Part shown: positions 9,628 to 18,590 of the stretch, piece after piece
Layout of the letters: the number at the start of each line of letters is the position of its first letter
Numbering within the stretch: position 1 is the stretch's first letter
Source: a bacterium
GTDB lineage: Bacteria > Desulfobacterota > Binatia > HRBIN30 > CADEER01
Direction: 5' to 3'
NCBI GenBank assembly: GCA_019637795.1
Contig: JAHBUY010000007.1
Coordinates: 86,286-150,285 of the forward strand
Length of the DNA: 64,000 nucleotides
Program-made: the position numbers and the translations under genes
The notes under the pieces: generated by a model
Told to the model about the DNA's origin: nothing
Databases searched by the model: none
What the model saw: only the letters and a program-made list of their open reading frames with translations

Positions 9628-9718
9628 GCGCCCTCATAGGACTTCGCGCTCGGATGACTCAACCGCGCCGGGCGCGAGATTTTTTTCGCCACCGTCTGGA
9701 CAGAACCGGTCGGGAATT

Positions 9719-9736
9719 GTACGGACCAGTACGTAC
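9719..9736. promoter_or_regulatory. Imperfect palindrome abutting TetR start, candidate operator
   Basis: GTACGGACCAGTACGTAC matches its own reverse complement at 14 of 18 positions and touches the ATG of the following TetR gene. There is no room for a ribosome site, so the mRNA may be leaderless. Repression by the adjacent TetR protein is inferred. Confidence 0.4.
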
Positions 9737-10447
9737 ATGAAGCGCGGGCGCTACCAGAAGAGCGACATCAGCCGTGAGCGGATCCTCGAAGCCGCCAGCG
9801 CGGTGTTCGCGACCCGCGGCTACGCGGGCGCCGGTGTGGATCGGCTGGCGGAGCGCTCGGGAATCGCCAAGACCGCCATCTACTACCATTTCGGCAACAA
9901 GGAGGGGCTGCTGGCGGCGGTCCTGGAACGGGCGGCGACGCAGTGGATCGACGCCATCCAGTCGGCCGCCAGCGAGGGCGGCGATCCGCTGCAGCGCCTG
10001 GACCGCGCCCTCGCCGGCATGCGCGCCATGCTCGAGGAGCGGCCGTGGATCTACAAGCTGTTCCAGATCCTGGCGCTCGAGGTGGCGGACGAGAAGCCGG
10101 AGATCCGCGCCACCCTGCGCGCCATCCTCGACAAGGCGCGCACCGCGATCGTCGACGGCATGCGCGAGGCGCTCGGCACCTCGGTGCCCGGCGGCGAGCT
10201 GATCGCCAGCACCATGTTGGCGATGCTCGACGGCATCTCGCTCGGCATGCAGATCGACGACACGCTGTCCCTCGACGAGAGCTTCAGCGAGCTGCGGCGC
10301 CTCGTCGCCTTCATGGTGACGACCAGGCTGAATCCGGAGCTGGCGCGGCTGTTCGAGCAGCCGCTCGAGTCGCTGCGCTCGGCGGCGCCGCCGAGCCCGC
10401 AGCAGGGAGACACGAACGATGAGCGCAGTGGCCAGTCTGAGCGGTGA
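9737..10447 (+). CDS. TetR-family transcriptional regulator
   Basis: 236 residues starting MKRGRYQKSDISRERILEAA, with a canonical TetR helix-turn-helix (about residues 12-58, including GVDRLAERSGIAKTAIYYHF) and a helical ligand domain. Its 3' end overlaps the start of the AurF-like diiron oxygenase gene by 29 bp, so the two are co-transcribed and probably functionally linked. It is divergent from the sulfatase gene, 109 bp away. A palindrome abuts its start codon. Ligand unknown. Confidence 0.92.
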   Translation: MKRGRYQKSDISRERILEAASAVFATRGYAGAGVDRLAERSGIAKTAIYYHFGNKEGLLAAVLERAATQWIDAIQSAASEGGDPLQRLDRALAGMRAMLEERPWIYKLFQILALEVADEKPEIRATLRAILDKARTAIVDGMREALGTSVPGGELIASTMLAMLDGISLGMQIDDTLSLDESFSELRRLVAFMVTTRLNPELARLFEQPLESLRSAAPPSPQQGDTNDERSGQSER

Positions 10448-11405
10448 GCTGCCGCAGGAGGAACGGGCGCGCGTCGATGCCGAGGAGGCGTACCGGCGGC
10501 TGCTCGCCCGCCTCTCGCACCAGTCGGTGGTGAAGCACTACGACGCCTACGCCGACGTGCCCTGGGACGATCCCGCCTTCGCCATCGATGCGGAGGATCC
10601 GCGCTGGGAGCTGAGCGAGCGGGATCCGCTCGGCGCCACCGCCTGGTACCGGGCGCAGCCGGCGCCGATCCGCGCCCGCATCGGCCTGCACATGATCGCC
10701 ACCTTCGCCCGCATCGGCTGGCAGTTCGAGAGCGTCCTGAAGCGCGGCCTGCTGGAATTCGCCCTCCGCCTGCCGGAGAACGCGCCGGAGTTCCGCTACT
10801 GCTACCACGAGGTGATCGAGGAGGCGCAGCACTCGCTGATCTTCCACGAGTTCGTGCAGCGCACCGGCCTGGCGACCCGCCCGCCGCGCATCCTCGGCGT
10901 CGGCGACCGCCTGGTGGTCGGCTTCGCGCGCCGCTTTCCGGAGCTGTTCTTCTTCTTCGTCCTCGCCGGCGAGGATCCGATCGACTACACGCAGCGCGAG
11001 ATGCTGCAGGGCGAGCGCGCGCTGCACCCGCTGCTCGAGCGCATCAGCCGCATCCACGTCACCGAGGAGGCGCGCCACATCGCCTTCGCGCGCCACTACC
11101 TGCGCCGCAACGTGCCGAAGCTGCGCGGGCCGAAGCTGTTCATCCTGCGCCTGCGCACGGCGATCGTGATGACCATCGCCTCGCGCATGATGAGCCGGCC
11201 ATCGCGGCACGTGGTGCGCACCTACGGCATTCCAGCGGAGGTGCTGCGCGAGGCCTACGGTCCGGGTTCGAAGGGCGCCGACTACATCAAGCGCGCCCTC
11301 TTCAAGCCGCGCGAGCTGTGCTGGGAGCTGGGGGTGCTGAACGAGCGCTGGGCCGGGCTCTGGAAGCGGCTCGGCATCTACGCCCCCGCGGGCTCTCCCG
11401 TCTGA
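10419..11405 (+). CDS. AurF-like diiron oxygenase
   Basis: 328 residues resembling the AurF (p-aminobenzoate N-oxygenase) family of non-haem diiron enzymes. Candidate ligands in family order are Glu104 (GWQFES), Glu135-x-x-His138 (EEAQHS), Glu185 (AGEDPID), and His213, Glu217 and His220 (RIHVTEEARHIAF). Family members use O2 to N-oxygenate aryl amines or hydroxylate other substrates; many environmental homologues are uncharacterised. It overlaps its TetR neighbour by 29 bp. No amine-biosynthesis genes are nearby, so the substrate is open. Confidence 0.85.
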   Translation: MSAVASLSGELPQEERARVDAEEAYRRLLARLSHQSVVKHYDAYADVPWDDPAFAIDAEDPRWELSERDPLGATAWYRAQPAPIRARIGLHMIATFARIGWQFESVLKRGLLEFALRLPENAPEFRYCYHEVIEEAQHSLIFHEFVQRTGLATRPPRILGVGDRLVVGFARRFPELFFFFVLAGEDPIDYTQREMLQGERALHPLLERISRIHVTEEARHIAFARHYLRRNVPKLRGPKLFILRLRTAIVMTIASRMMSRPSRHVVRTYGIPAEVLREAYGPGSKGADYIKRALFKPRELCWELGVLNERWAGLWKRLGIYAPAGSPV

Positions 11406-11486
11406 GATCACACGGCGGCCGCCGACTTGCCCGCGACGGCCGCCGCCCGAACCGCCCGCGGCGTACCCCCTTGCGCCGCGGGCGGG

Positions 11487-14027
11487 TCAAAAGACCGGTG
11501 GCGGCGGCGCGCCGCGGGCGAAGAACGCCTCGACCTCGGCCAGCACCTGACGGGTGGGGCCGATCACCCGGCGCGCCGGCGGCAGCGAGGCGAGGAACAC
11601 CTGGCCGTAGGCCTTGCTGGCGATGCGGCTGTCGAGGATCACGACGCAGCCGCGATCGCTGCGGCTGCGGATGAGGCGGCCGAAGCCCTGTTGCAGCTTG
11701 ATCGCCGCCTGCGGCACGGTGTGCTCGGCGAACGGATCGCCGCCGCGCTCGGCGATCGCCTCGACCCGCGCTTCCTCCAGCGGTTCGCTGGGGACGCGAA
11801 AGGGCAGGCGGGCGATGACGACGCAGCGCAGCGCGTCGCCGCGCACGTCGACGCCCTCCCAGAAGCTGTCGGTCGCGAACAGCACCGCCCGCGGATCGGC
11901 GGCGAAGCGGCGGAGCAGCATCTGGCGGCTGAGCTCGCCCTGGCGCAGCGGCAGATAGCCGCCGGCGCGCAGCCCGTTGGCGAGCTCGAACCAGGCGCGG
12001 TTGAGCGCCGCATACGAGGTGAAGAGCAGGAAGGTGCCGCCGCGGGTGGCGGCCAGGACGTGGCGCATGGCGTCGTGGCTGGCGGCGTCGTGGCCGGCGG
12101 CGTTCGGCTCCGGCAGGTCGGCGGGGACGACGAGCAGCGCCTGGCGCGCGAAGGCGAACGGCGAAGCGACCCGCAGGGTGTCGACGCGCTCCGGCAGGCG
12201 CACCCGGTCGATGCCGACGCGCTGGTGCAGGAAGTCGAAGCGCCCGTTCACGGTCAGCGTCGCCGAGGTGAGCACCGCGGTCGCGAAGGGGTCGAAGAGC
12301 GCCGCCGCGAGCTGGGCGCCGACGGCGATCGGCGCCCGGTGCAGCGACAGGCTGACGGCGCCGTTGGCGCGCTGGCGGCGCTCGATCCAGGCGCAGTGGC
12401 CGCGGGCGTCCTCGGTGAAGTCGACCAGCGCCTCGGCGAGGGCGCGCAGCCGGTTGCCGACGGCGGCGAGCTCGGTGGCGAGATAGCGGATCTGCGGCGC
12501 GACGTGCTCGGAGAGCCGGTCGATGCGCTCGAGGACGCCCGCGAAGTCGCCCGCGAAGGCGTCGAGGGCGCGCGCGAGGCGGCCGGTGCGCTCCACCAGC
12601 TCGCGCCAGAAGGCGGTGTCGCGCACCGCCTCGGTGATCCGCAGCTTGGCGGCGCGCTCGTCGCCGCGGCGCAGGGGCAGGGCGTCGAAGGCGGCGCAGA
12701 GCGCGTCGAAGCAGTCGGTCGCCTCGGCGACGACGCTCGGACAGGCGGCGGCGAGGCGGCCGTCGATCCAGTGCGCGGCGCCGGTGGCGATCGGCTCGTC
12801 GGCGGCATCGTCGACGGCATCGAGCGCCAGCGCCAGCGCCGGCAGGATGCCCTTGCCGGTCTGCCGCCGGCTCTGCAGGCGGCCGCAGGCGCGCTCGATC
12901 ATCGCCAGGCTGGCCTGGGCGCCGAAGTAACTGGTGGCGACGTCCTCCAGGTGGTGCGCTTCGTCGATGATCACCCGGCCGCTGGGCGGCAGGACGCCGC
13001 TCTGGGTGTAATCGCCGACCTCGGCCCGCAGCGCCAGATCGGCCATCAGCAGGTGGTGGTTGGCGACCAGGATGTCGGCCGCCGCCGCGGCGCGGCGGGC
13101 GCTGTAGAAGAAGCAGCTCGAGTAGTAGGGACAGCGGGCGCGCAGGCAGTTGTCGTTCTCCGACACCACCTGCTCCCACACCTCCGGCCGCGGCCGCACC
13201 GCCAGATCGGCGAGGCTGCCGTCCGCGGTCTGCGTCGCCCACGCGAGCACCTGCCGCAGCTCGCCCAGCAGCTCGTCCTCGACCAGCAGCGTCGGCTGCG
13301 CTTCGGCCTGCGCCGCCTTGCGCTTGCAGAGGTAGTTGCCGCGGCCCTTGACCAGGGCGACGCGGGCCTCGAGCCCGGCGCGCTGGGTGAGCAGCGGCAG
13401 GTCCTTGTGCACGAGCTGCTCCTGCAGGTTGATGGTGTGGGTCGAGATCACCACCCGCTGCTGGTTGGCGCGGCTCCAGAGGATCGCCGGCACGAGGTAG
13501 GCGAGCGACTTGCCGGTGCCGGTGCCGGCCTCGACGCTGAGGATGCCGTCGTCGTTGAACGCCGTGGCCACGGCGCGCAGCATCGCCAACTGTTGCGGCC
13601 GCTCCTCGAAGCCGTCCAGCGCGGCGCCGACGGCGCCGTCGGCCGACAACAGCGCGGCGGCGGCGGCGGCGTCGACCGCGGCGGGCGTGGCCGGGCGGTG
13701 CGGTTCGACGACGACGTAGACCCGGGCGACGGCATTGTCGACGAGGTAGGCGCCGACACCGCCGTTGCCGAGCGCGGAGGCGATCGAGAGGTCGGCATCC
13801 GACGGCCGCAGCACGCCGCTCGGGTGGTTGTGGATCACCACCTCGCCGGGGCGCGGCACCTGCAGGATCGCCGGCGCGGCGTGGCGGTTGCCGCGCGCCA
13901 GGATGCGGACGTCGCTGACCAGACCGTCGTCGCCGACGCTGCCGAGCGCGAACACCTCGTTGCCGCCGGCGTCCTCGATCGCGGCCCGCAGCGCCGCCGC
14001 CGCCGCATCGGTGAACCGCTCCGGCAT
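11487..14027 (-). CDS. dinG: DinG-type Fe-S DNA helicase with N-terminal JAMM/MPN domain
   Basis: 846 residues. Residues about 1-125 form a RadC-like JAMM domain with Glu24 and a complete metal motif: His66-x-His68, then seven residues, then Ser76-x-x-Asp79 (VIHNHPSGVLRPSDAD). The rest is an XPD/DinG superfamily-2 helicase: Walker A EAGTGTGKS, four cysteines for a 4Fe-4S cluster (one in GNYLCKRK, three in CLRARCPYYSSC), the DEAH box DEAHHLED, and the C-terminal motif QGFGRLIRSRSDRG. It should unwind damaged or structured DNA 5' to 3'. The JAMM domain keeps all metal ligands, so it may be a peptidase or isopeptidase rather than a relic. It is transcribed alone, divergent from the agmatine genes. 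Confidence 0.92.
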   Translation of the reverse strand: MPERFTDAAAAALRAAIEDAGGNEVFALGSVGDDGLVSDVRILARGNRHAAPAILQVPRPGEVVIHNHPSGVLRPSDADLSIASALGNGGVGAYLVDNAVARVYVVVEPHRPATPAAVDAAAAAALLSADGAVGAALDGFEERPQQLAMLRAVATAFNDDGILSVEAGTGTGKSLAYLVPAILWSRANQQRVVISTHTINLQEQLVHKDLPLLTQRAGLEARVALVKGRGNYLCKRKAAQAEAQPTLLVEDELLGELRQVLAWATQTADGSLADLAVRPRPEVWEQVVSENDNCLRARCPYYSSCFFYSARRAAAAADILVANHHLLMADLALRAEVGDYTQSGVLPPSGRVIIDEAHHLEDVATSYFGAQASLAMIERACGRLQSRRQTGKGILPALALALDAVDDAADEPIATGAAHWIDGRLAAACPSVVAEATDCFDALCAAFDALPLRRGDERAAKLRITEAVRDTAFWRELVERTGRLARALDAFAGDFAGVLERIDRLSEHVAPQIRYLATELAAVGNRLRALAEALVDFTEDARGHCAWIERRQRANGAVSLSLHRAPIAVGAQLAAALFDPFATAVLTSATLTVNGRFDFLHQRVGIDRVRLPERVDTLRVASPFAFARQALLVVPADLPEPNAAGHDAASHDAMRHVLAATRGGTFLLFTSYAALNRAWFELANGLRAGGYLPLRQGELSRQMLLRRFAADPRAVLFATDSFWEGVDVRGDALRCVVIARLPFRVPSEPLEEARVEAIAERGGDPFAEHTVPQAAIKLQQGFGRLIRSRSDRGCVVILDSRIASKAYGQVFLASLPPARRVIGPTRQVLAEVEAFFARGAPPPPVF

Positions 14028-14034
14028 CGCGGCA

Positions 14035-14098
14035 CTAAACCACAGACGCCGGGAAGGACACAGAGGCCTCGCTGCCCTCGCCGATCCGCTGTGGTACA
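14035..14098. repeat. Degraded palindromic element between dinG and aguB
   Basis: CTAAACCACAGACGCCGGGA begins at about 14035 and is followed by GGACACAGAG. An inverted CGCTGTGGTA lies near 14089. The pattern matches the CCACAGA-type ends of the palindromic family in this window but with several mismatches. It occupies most of the 80-bp divergent promoter gap. Confidence 0.45.
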
Positions 14099-14107
14099 GA
14101 GCGACCC

Positions 14108-14968
14108 ATGATCACGACCGTGGGCCTGGTGCAGATGCGCTGCGGAGGCGACGTGCGGGCGAACCTCGATCGCGCCATCGCCGGCATCGAGGAGGCGGCG
14201 GGCAGGGGAGCGCAGCTCGTCTGCCTGCAGGAGCTCTTCCGTTCGCAGTACTTCTGCCAGTCCGAGGACACCGCGACCTTCGAGCTCGCCGAGCCGATTC
14301 CCGGCCCGAGCAGCGAGGCGATCGGCCGGGTGGCGAAGGCGCGCGGCGTCACCGTGGTGGCGTCGCTGTTCGAGAAGCGCGCCGAGGGCGTGTTCCACAA
14401 TACCGCGGTGCTGGTCGGCGCCGATGGCGCCATCGCCGGCATGTACCGCAAGATGCACATCCCGGACGATCCGCTCTACTACGAGAAGTACTACTTCACG
14501 CCCGGCGACGTCGGGTTCCGCAGCTTCGACACCGGGCACGGCCGGGTCGGCGCCCTGGTGTGCTGGGACCAGTGGTTCCCCGAGGCGGCCCGCCTCACCG
14601 CGCTGCGCGGCGCCGAGCTGCTCGTCTACCCGACGGCGATCGGCTGGCACCCGCGCGAGAAGGACGAGCACGGGGCGGCGCAGTACGACGCCTGGCAGAC
14701 CATCCAGCGCAGCCACGCCATCGCCAACGGCGTCTTCGTCGTCGCCGTCAACCGCGTCGGCCTCGAGGGCAACCTGGAGTTCTGGGGCGGCTCCTTCGTC
14801 GCCGATCCGTTCGGCCGCGTCCTGGCGCGCGCCAGCCACGATCGCGAGGAGGTGCTGGTGGTGGCGTGCGATCGCAGACTGATCGCCGAGACGCGGCGCA
14901 ACTGGCCGTTTCTCCGCGATCGTCGGATCGACGCCTACGACGGGCTGCTGAAGCGCTACCTCGACTGA
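14108..14968 (+). CDS. aguB: N-carbamoylputrescine amidase
   Basis: 286-residue carbon-nitrogen hydrolase (nitrilase fold) with the catalytic triad Glu42 (LQELF), Lys115 (YRKMHIPDD) and Cys152 (LVCWDQWFPE). The YYEKYYFTPGD segment and YPTAIGWHPRE are typical of the AguB subgroup. It converts N-carbamoylputrescine to putrescine, CO2 and ammonia. Its TGA overlaps the ATG of the agmatine deiminase gene (TGATG), so the two consecutive steps of the arginine-decarboxylase route to putrescine are coupled. Cytoplasmic. Confidence 0.95.
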   Translation: MITTVGLVQMRCGGDVRANLDRAIAGIEEAAGRGAQLVCLQELFRSQYFCQSEDTATFELAEPIPGPSSEAIGRVAKARGVTVVASLFEKRAEGVFHNTAVLVGADGAIAGMYRKMHIPDDPLYYEKYYFTPGDVGFRSFDTGHGRVGALVCWDQWFPEAARLTALRGAELLVYPTAIGWHPREKDEHGAAQYDAWQTIQRSHAIANGVFVVAVNRVGLEGNLEFWGGSFVADPFGRVLARASHDREEVLVVACDRRLIAETRRNWPFLRDRRIDAYDGLLKRYLD

Positions 14969-16032
14969 TGCTGACGCCGACCCCCGGCAGTCCGGCGGCG
15001 CTCGGATTCCGCATGCCGGCGGAATGGGAGCCGCACGCCGCCACCTGGCTGTCGTGGCCGCACAAGGCCGCGTCGTGGCCCGGCAAGCTGGAGCGCATCC
15101 CGCCGCTCTGGGTCGAAATGGTGCGCCACCTGGTGGTCGGCGAGCTGGTCCACCTGCTGGTGAACGACGCCGCGCCGGCGGCGACGGTGCGGGGCATGCT
15201 CGAGCGCGCCGGCGTGGGGCTGGAGCGCGTGCGCCTGCACGAGGTGCCGACCGACGATGCCTGGATGCGCGACCACGGGCCGACCTTCATCACCCGCGGC
15301 AGCGAGCTGGCGCTGGTCGACTGGCGCTACAACGCCTGGGGCGGCAAGTACCCGCCGTGGGAGAACGACGACCGCGTGCCGCGGGCGGTCGCCGAGCTGC
15401 TCGACGCGCCGCGCTTCGAGCCCGACCTCGTGCTGGAGGGCGGCTCGATCGACGTCGACGGCGCCGGTACCCTGCTGACCACCGAGCAGTGCCTGCTGAA
15501 CCCGAACCGCAACCCCGGGCGCTCGCGGGCCGAGATCGAACAGGCGCTCTGCGACTACCTCGGGGCGCGGCGCGTGCTGTGGCTCGGCGACGGCATCCTC
15601 GGCGACGACACCGACGGCCACGTCGACGACCTCACCCGCTTCGTCGCGCCGGCGACGGTGGTCACCGCGGTCGAGGAGGATCCGGCGGATCCGAACCACG
15701 CCCCGCTGCAGGAGAACCTGCGGCGCCTGCGCGCCATGCGCGACGCCGGCGACCGGCCGCTGCGGCTGATCACCCTGCCGATGCCGGCGCCGGTGGAATA
15801 CGAGGGCCAACGCCTGCCGGCGTCGTACGCGAACTTCTACATCGGCAACGCCGTCGTGCTGGTGCCGGTGTTCGACTGCGCCAACGATGCCCGCGCCCTG
15901 GCGACGCTGCGCGAGGTGTTCCCCACCCGGCGAGTGGTCGGCATCGCCGCCACCGACATGGTGTGGGGCCTCGGCGCCTGCCACTGCGTGACCCAGCAGC
16001 AGCCGGCAGCGCCCGCGGCCGTCGGCGCGTGA
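14968..16032 (+). CDS. aguA: Agmatine deiminase
   Basis: 354-residue agmatine deiminase (peptidylarginine-deiminase fold): hydrolyses agmatine to N-carbamoylputrescine and ammonia. The N-terminus RMPAEWEPHAATWLSWPH, the MRDHGPTFI loop, LEGGSIDVDG, GDDTDGHVDD and the C-terminal catalytic Cys340 in ACHCVTQQQP are all present. The start was chosen where ATG overlaps the aguB stop. No arginine decarboxylase is encoded nearby, so agmatine must come from elsewhere. Confidence 0.95.
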   Translation: MLTPTPGSPAALGFRMPAEWEPHAATWLSWPHKAASWPGKLERIPPLWVEMVRHLVVGELVHLLVNDAAPAATVRGMLERAGVGLERVRLHEVPTDDAWMRDHGPTFITRGSELALVDWRYNAWGGKYPPWENDDRVPRAVAELLDAPRFEPDLVLEGGSIDVDGAGTLLTTEQCLLNPNRNPGRSRAEIEQALCDYLGARRVLWLGDGILGDDTDGHVDDLTRFVAPATVVTAVEEDPADPNHAPLQENLRRLRAMRDAGDRPLRLITLPMPAPVEYEGQRLPASYANFYIGNAVVLVPVFDCANDARALATLREVFPTRRVVGIAATDMVWGLGACHCVTQQQPAAPAAVGA

Positions 16033-16048
16033 ACGCGGTACGCCGGGG

Positions 16049-18469
16049 CTACGGCGCCAGCTCGCGGGCGCGGCGCTCCGCCTTCTCCCACATGCGCAGA
16101 TAGGCCTCGGCGGAGCGGAAGAGCGGCTCGAGCTCGGCGTCGCTGACGCCGTCGCGGCGCACGTCCTCGATCAGGTCGGGCAGCAGGCCGATCTCCGCCA
16201 GGCCCTCGGTGTTGAAGTCGAGGGTGCGGTGGCCGACCTTGGGCTGCTGGAAGATGACGTCACCGGCGTACGAGGTGAACGGGTAGGTGAGCGGATCGCT
16301 CTGCGGCGTCGAGCCGCAGACGCTCTTCGGCCCGAAGCGCGGTCCGGGGGCGCCGGCGAAGCCGTTGAGGTCGAGGCCGAAGCCGAGCCCCGGGTAGCCG
16401 CCGTTGTCGCGGATGCGCTGCAGCCGCGCCTGGTAGCCGTCATCGACGGTGGCGCGTTCGCTGGCCGAGCGGCAGCGCCCGAAGCCCGAGGTCGAAATGC
16501 CGCCGAGCGCGTAGAGGCGGCCGAAGTTGTCGAGCCCGTGCGTGCCGGCGGCCGGATAGTCGTGCGCCTCGAGGATCTCGAAGGCGCGGCGGTAGGCCTG
16601 GCGCGGCAGGTGGTCGAGCTCGACGATCATGCCCTTGGCGATCATGCGCTCGATCAGCAGCTCGCCGAGGGGCGTCAGGCCGGCGTTCTGGCAGTGGGTG
16701 CTCTCCCCCGGGATCGGCGGCGCCAGCAGGCGTGCGAGGAACGGCGCGAAGGTGGCGATGGGGTCGAGGAAGAACTGGCTGAAGTCGTTCGGCGGCGGCG
16801 CGAAGTAGTCCTCGCGCGGCTCGTTCATGCCGGGGAAGGTCATCGGACCGCGGTCGAACACGGTGGGGACGCTGTCGTCGCAGGCGGTGGTGAAGTTGGA
16901 GAAGTGGCCGGTCTGGATGATGTTGCCGAGCTCGATGAAGCCCTTGTTGCCGTCGCCGGCGGAGAAGGCGTTGTCGTACTTGTGCACCGGGAACAGGACC
17001 CGCACCCCGAGGTCGTAGTAGTGGTCGAGGCGCTCCTGGACGTCGGCCTCGCTGCAGGCCGGGAACTCCTCGCTCGGGGTCAGGAAGCAGTTGAAGAGGT
17101 TGGAGGTCTCGATGCCGAGCACGACGGCCATCTTGCCGGCGCGGATCACCTCCCGGGCCTCGGCCGGCGAGGTCACGATGCGGAACCAGCCGGCGCCGGG
17201 GCCGCCGGACTGGGCGTCGATGTAGTCCTGCATGTGGCGGACCTCGACGAGCTGCCGGTCGACCGCGACCATGTCGTTGCACGAGTAGCGGATCGGCTGG
17301 ATGCCGCCGCGGCCGAGGAGGTCGCAGATGATCTGGTTGTTCACCGCGTGCTGGACGACGAGCCGCAGGCCGCCGAGGTACGCGCGTTCGAGCCACTTGT
17401 AGTACTGCACCTGGTGCGTCGAGCTGTCGAAGGCGCTCGGCCAGGTGGTGAAGTCCGGGTAGCCGGCGGTGAAGTGGTTGAAGTCCGGCAGGCGCCCGGT
17501 GAGCAGCGCGCCGATGAAGTCCTCGAGCTTGACGTTCGAGCCGGCATCGTAGCCGGCGCCGAACAGGTCGGCGCGCCCTTCGGGGCCGTGGAATCGCTCG
17601 CAACTGCCGAGCGCGTGCTCGACGCCGAGCGGGTGGAAGGGGGCGCCGTGGAAGATGCCGCCGCCGCCGAAGCCGAAGTTGGCGAGGATGTGGGAGTGGG
17701 CGTCGCTGAAGCCATAGACCGCCCCGTCCGCGAACTCGGTGCGCGTAACCGCGCCGGTGGTGAAGGTGTCCTCCTCGGGGAACGGCGCGCAGCCGTGCGC
17801 CGGGTCGAGGGTTACCGGCGTCGCCGCCGCGCCGACGCCGCCGGCCGAGAGGTAGGCGCCGCTCTTGCGATGGCGGAGGAGGAGCTCGTCCGGCTCCGCG
17901 CCCGGCAGCAGATCCCACTCCGCCTCGGACTGGAAGTCGTCGTCGACGGTGGTGATGTCCGACTCCAGCGTCGTCTCGCGCCCCAGGCCGGCGCCGTCGG
18001 AGACGAGGTAGCCGGCGGCGTCGTCGTACAGCAGATAGCTGCCGAGGCGCGACGCCTTGAAGAAGAACGGCGTGGCGCCGGCGTCGGCGCTGAGGGCGAA
18101 GCCGTCGCCGTCGCGGACCAGGGCGCCGGCGGCGGTGGCGACGGTGTAGCAGCCGTTGGCAAAGCTGTAGATGCTGGCTGCGACGCGGGTCGGGGTCGGC
18201 GTGACCGTGAGGGTGGCGGTCTCCGGCGCGGTGGGCGAGGCGGGCGGCGTCGCCGTCGCGGTCGGCGGGTTCGTCGCCGCGGTCGTCGCGGTCGCGGTCG
18301 CGGTGGCGGTGGCGGTGGCCGCGGCGTGCGCCGTGACGGTGGCGGTCGCCGAGGCCGTCGGTGGCGACGTGGGCGTGGCCGGGCGTGCGTCGGTGTCGTC
18401 GCCGCAGGCGGCGAGGAGGAGCAGCGAAAGCGCCAGGCGCAGGGGAAGCGAATGCGGATGAGGAACCAT
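16049..18469 (-). CDS. Lipoprotein with Thr/Ala linker and M19-dipeptidase-like hydrolase domain
   Basis: 806 residues. The lipobox LLAACGDD predicts lipidation at Cys22. Residues about 30-96 are an Ala/Thr/Pro linker including a run of Ala-Thr dipeptides. Residues about 100-235 look like a compact beta-rich domain (YTVATAAGALVRDGDGFALS). From about 250 comes a metallo-hydrolase with Asp256-x-His258-x-His260 (FSDAHSHIL), GIETSNLF, LFPVHKYDNAF, VELDHLPRQAYRRAF and GLDLNGFAG. These recall the metal-binding segments of membrane dipeptidase (peptidase M19) in order. Probably anchored outside the cytoplasm; a dipeptidase or other amidohydrolase role is inferred. Convergent with aguA (16-bp gap). 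Confidence 0.75.
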   Translation of the reverse strand: MVPHPHSLPLRLALSLLLLAACGDDTDARPATPTSPPTASATATVTAHAAATATATATATATTAATNPPTATATPPASPTAPETATLTVTPTPTRVAASIYSFANGCYTVATAAGALVRDGDGFALSADAGATPFFFKASRLGSYLLYDDAAGYLVSDGAGLGRETTLESDITTVDDDFQSEAEWDLLPGAEPDELLLRHRKSGAYLSAGGVGAAATPVTLDPAHGCAPFPEEDTFTTGAVTRTEFADGAVYGFSDAHSHILANFGFGGGGIFHGAPFHPLGVEHALGSCERFHGPEGRADLFGAGYDAGSNVKLEDFIGALLTGRLPDFNHFTAGYPDFTTWPSAFDSSTHQVQYYKWLERAYLGGLRLVVQHAVNNQIICDLLGRGGIQPIRYSCNDMVAVDRQLVEVRHMQDYIDAQSGGPGAGWFRIVTSPAEAREVIRAGKMAVVLGIETSNLFNCFLTPSEEFPACSEADVQERLDHYYDLGVRVLFPVHKYDNAFSAGDGNKGFIELGNIIQTGHFSNFTTACDDSVPTVFDRGPMTFPGMNEPREDYFAPPPNDFSQFFLDPIATFAPFLARLLAPPIPGESTHCQNAGLTPLGELLIERMIAKGMIVELDHLPRQAYRRAFEILEAHDYPAAGTHGLDNFGRLYALGGISTSGFGRCRSASERATVDDGYQARLQRIRDNGGYPGLGFGLDLNGFAGAPGPRFGPKSVCGSTPQSDPLTYPFTSYAGDVIFQQPKVGHRTLDFNTEGLAEIGLLPDLIEDVRRDGVSDAELEPLFRSAEAYLRMWEKAERRARELAP

Positions 18470-18515
18470 ATCCGTGACCCTGTATCGACTGCGTCGCAGT
18501 CAGGCAAAGGCATTC

Positions 18516-18535
18516 GCGGCCGCCGGGGCGGCCGC
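18516..18535. repeat. 20-bp GC palindrome in divergent promoter gap
   Basis: Perfect 9-bp arms GCGGCCGCC and GGCGGCCGC separated by GG, between the divergent M19-like lipoprotein and F420 reductase genes. It could be a regulator site or just a stable GC palindrome; nothing distinguishes these. Confidence 0.4.
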
Positions 18536-18590
18536 TGGTGCCGGCGCCTCCGCCCCGCTAAGAGCACCATCGACTGAGGGAGGCACGGCG

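Noticed and set aside
7117..9639. 840-codon plus-strand frame
   Set aside because: Runs antisense to the sulfatase gene, which has all family motifs; the product has low-complexity Arg/Ala/Gly composition.
11427..14111. Long plus-strand frame opposite dinG
   Set aside because: Mirror frame of the JAMM-DinG gene; no recognisable motifs.
16229..18577. Long plus-strand frame opposite the M19-like lipoprotein
   Set aside because: Antisense to a gene with signal peptide, lipobox and metal-binding motifs; Val/Gly/Glu-rich low complexity.
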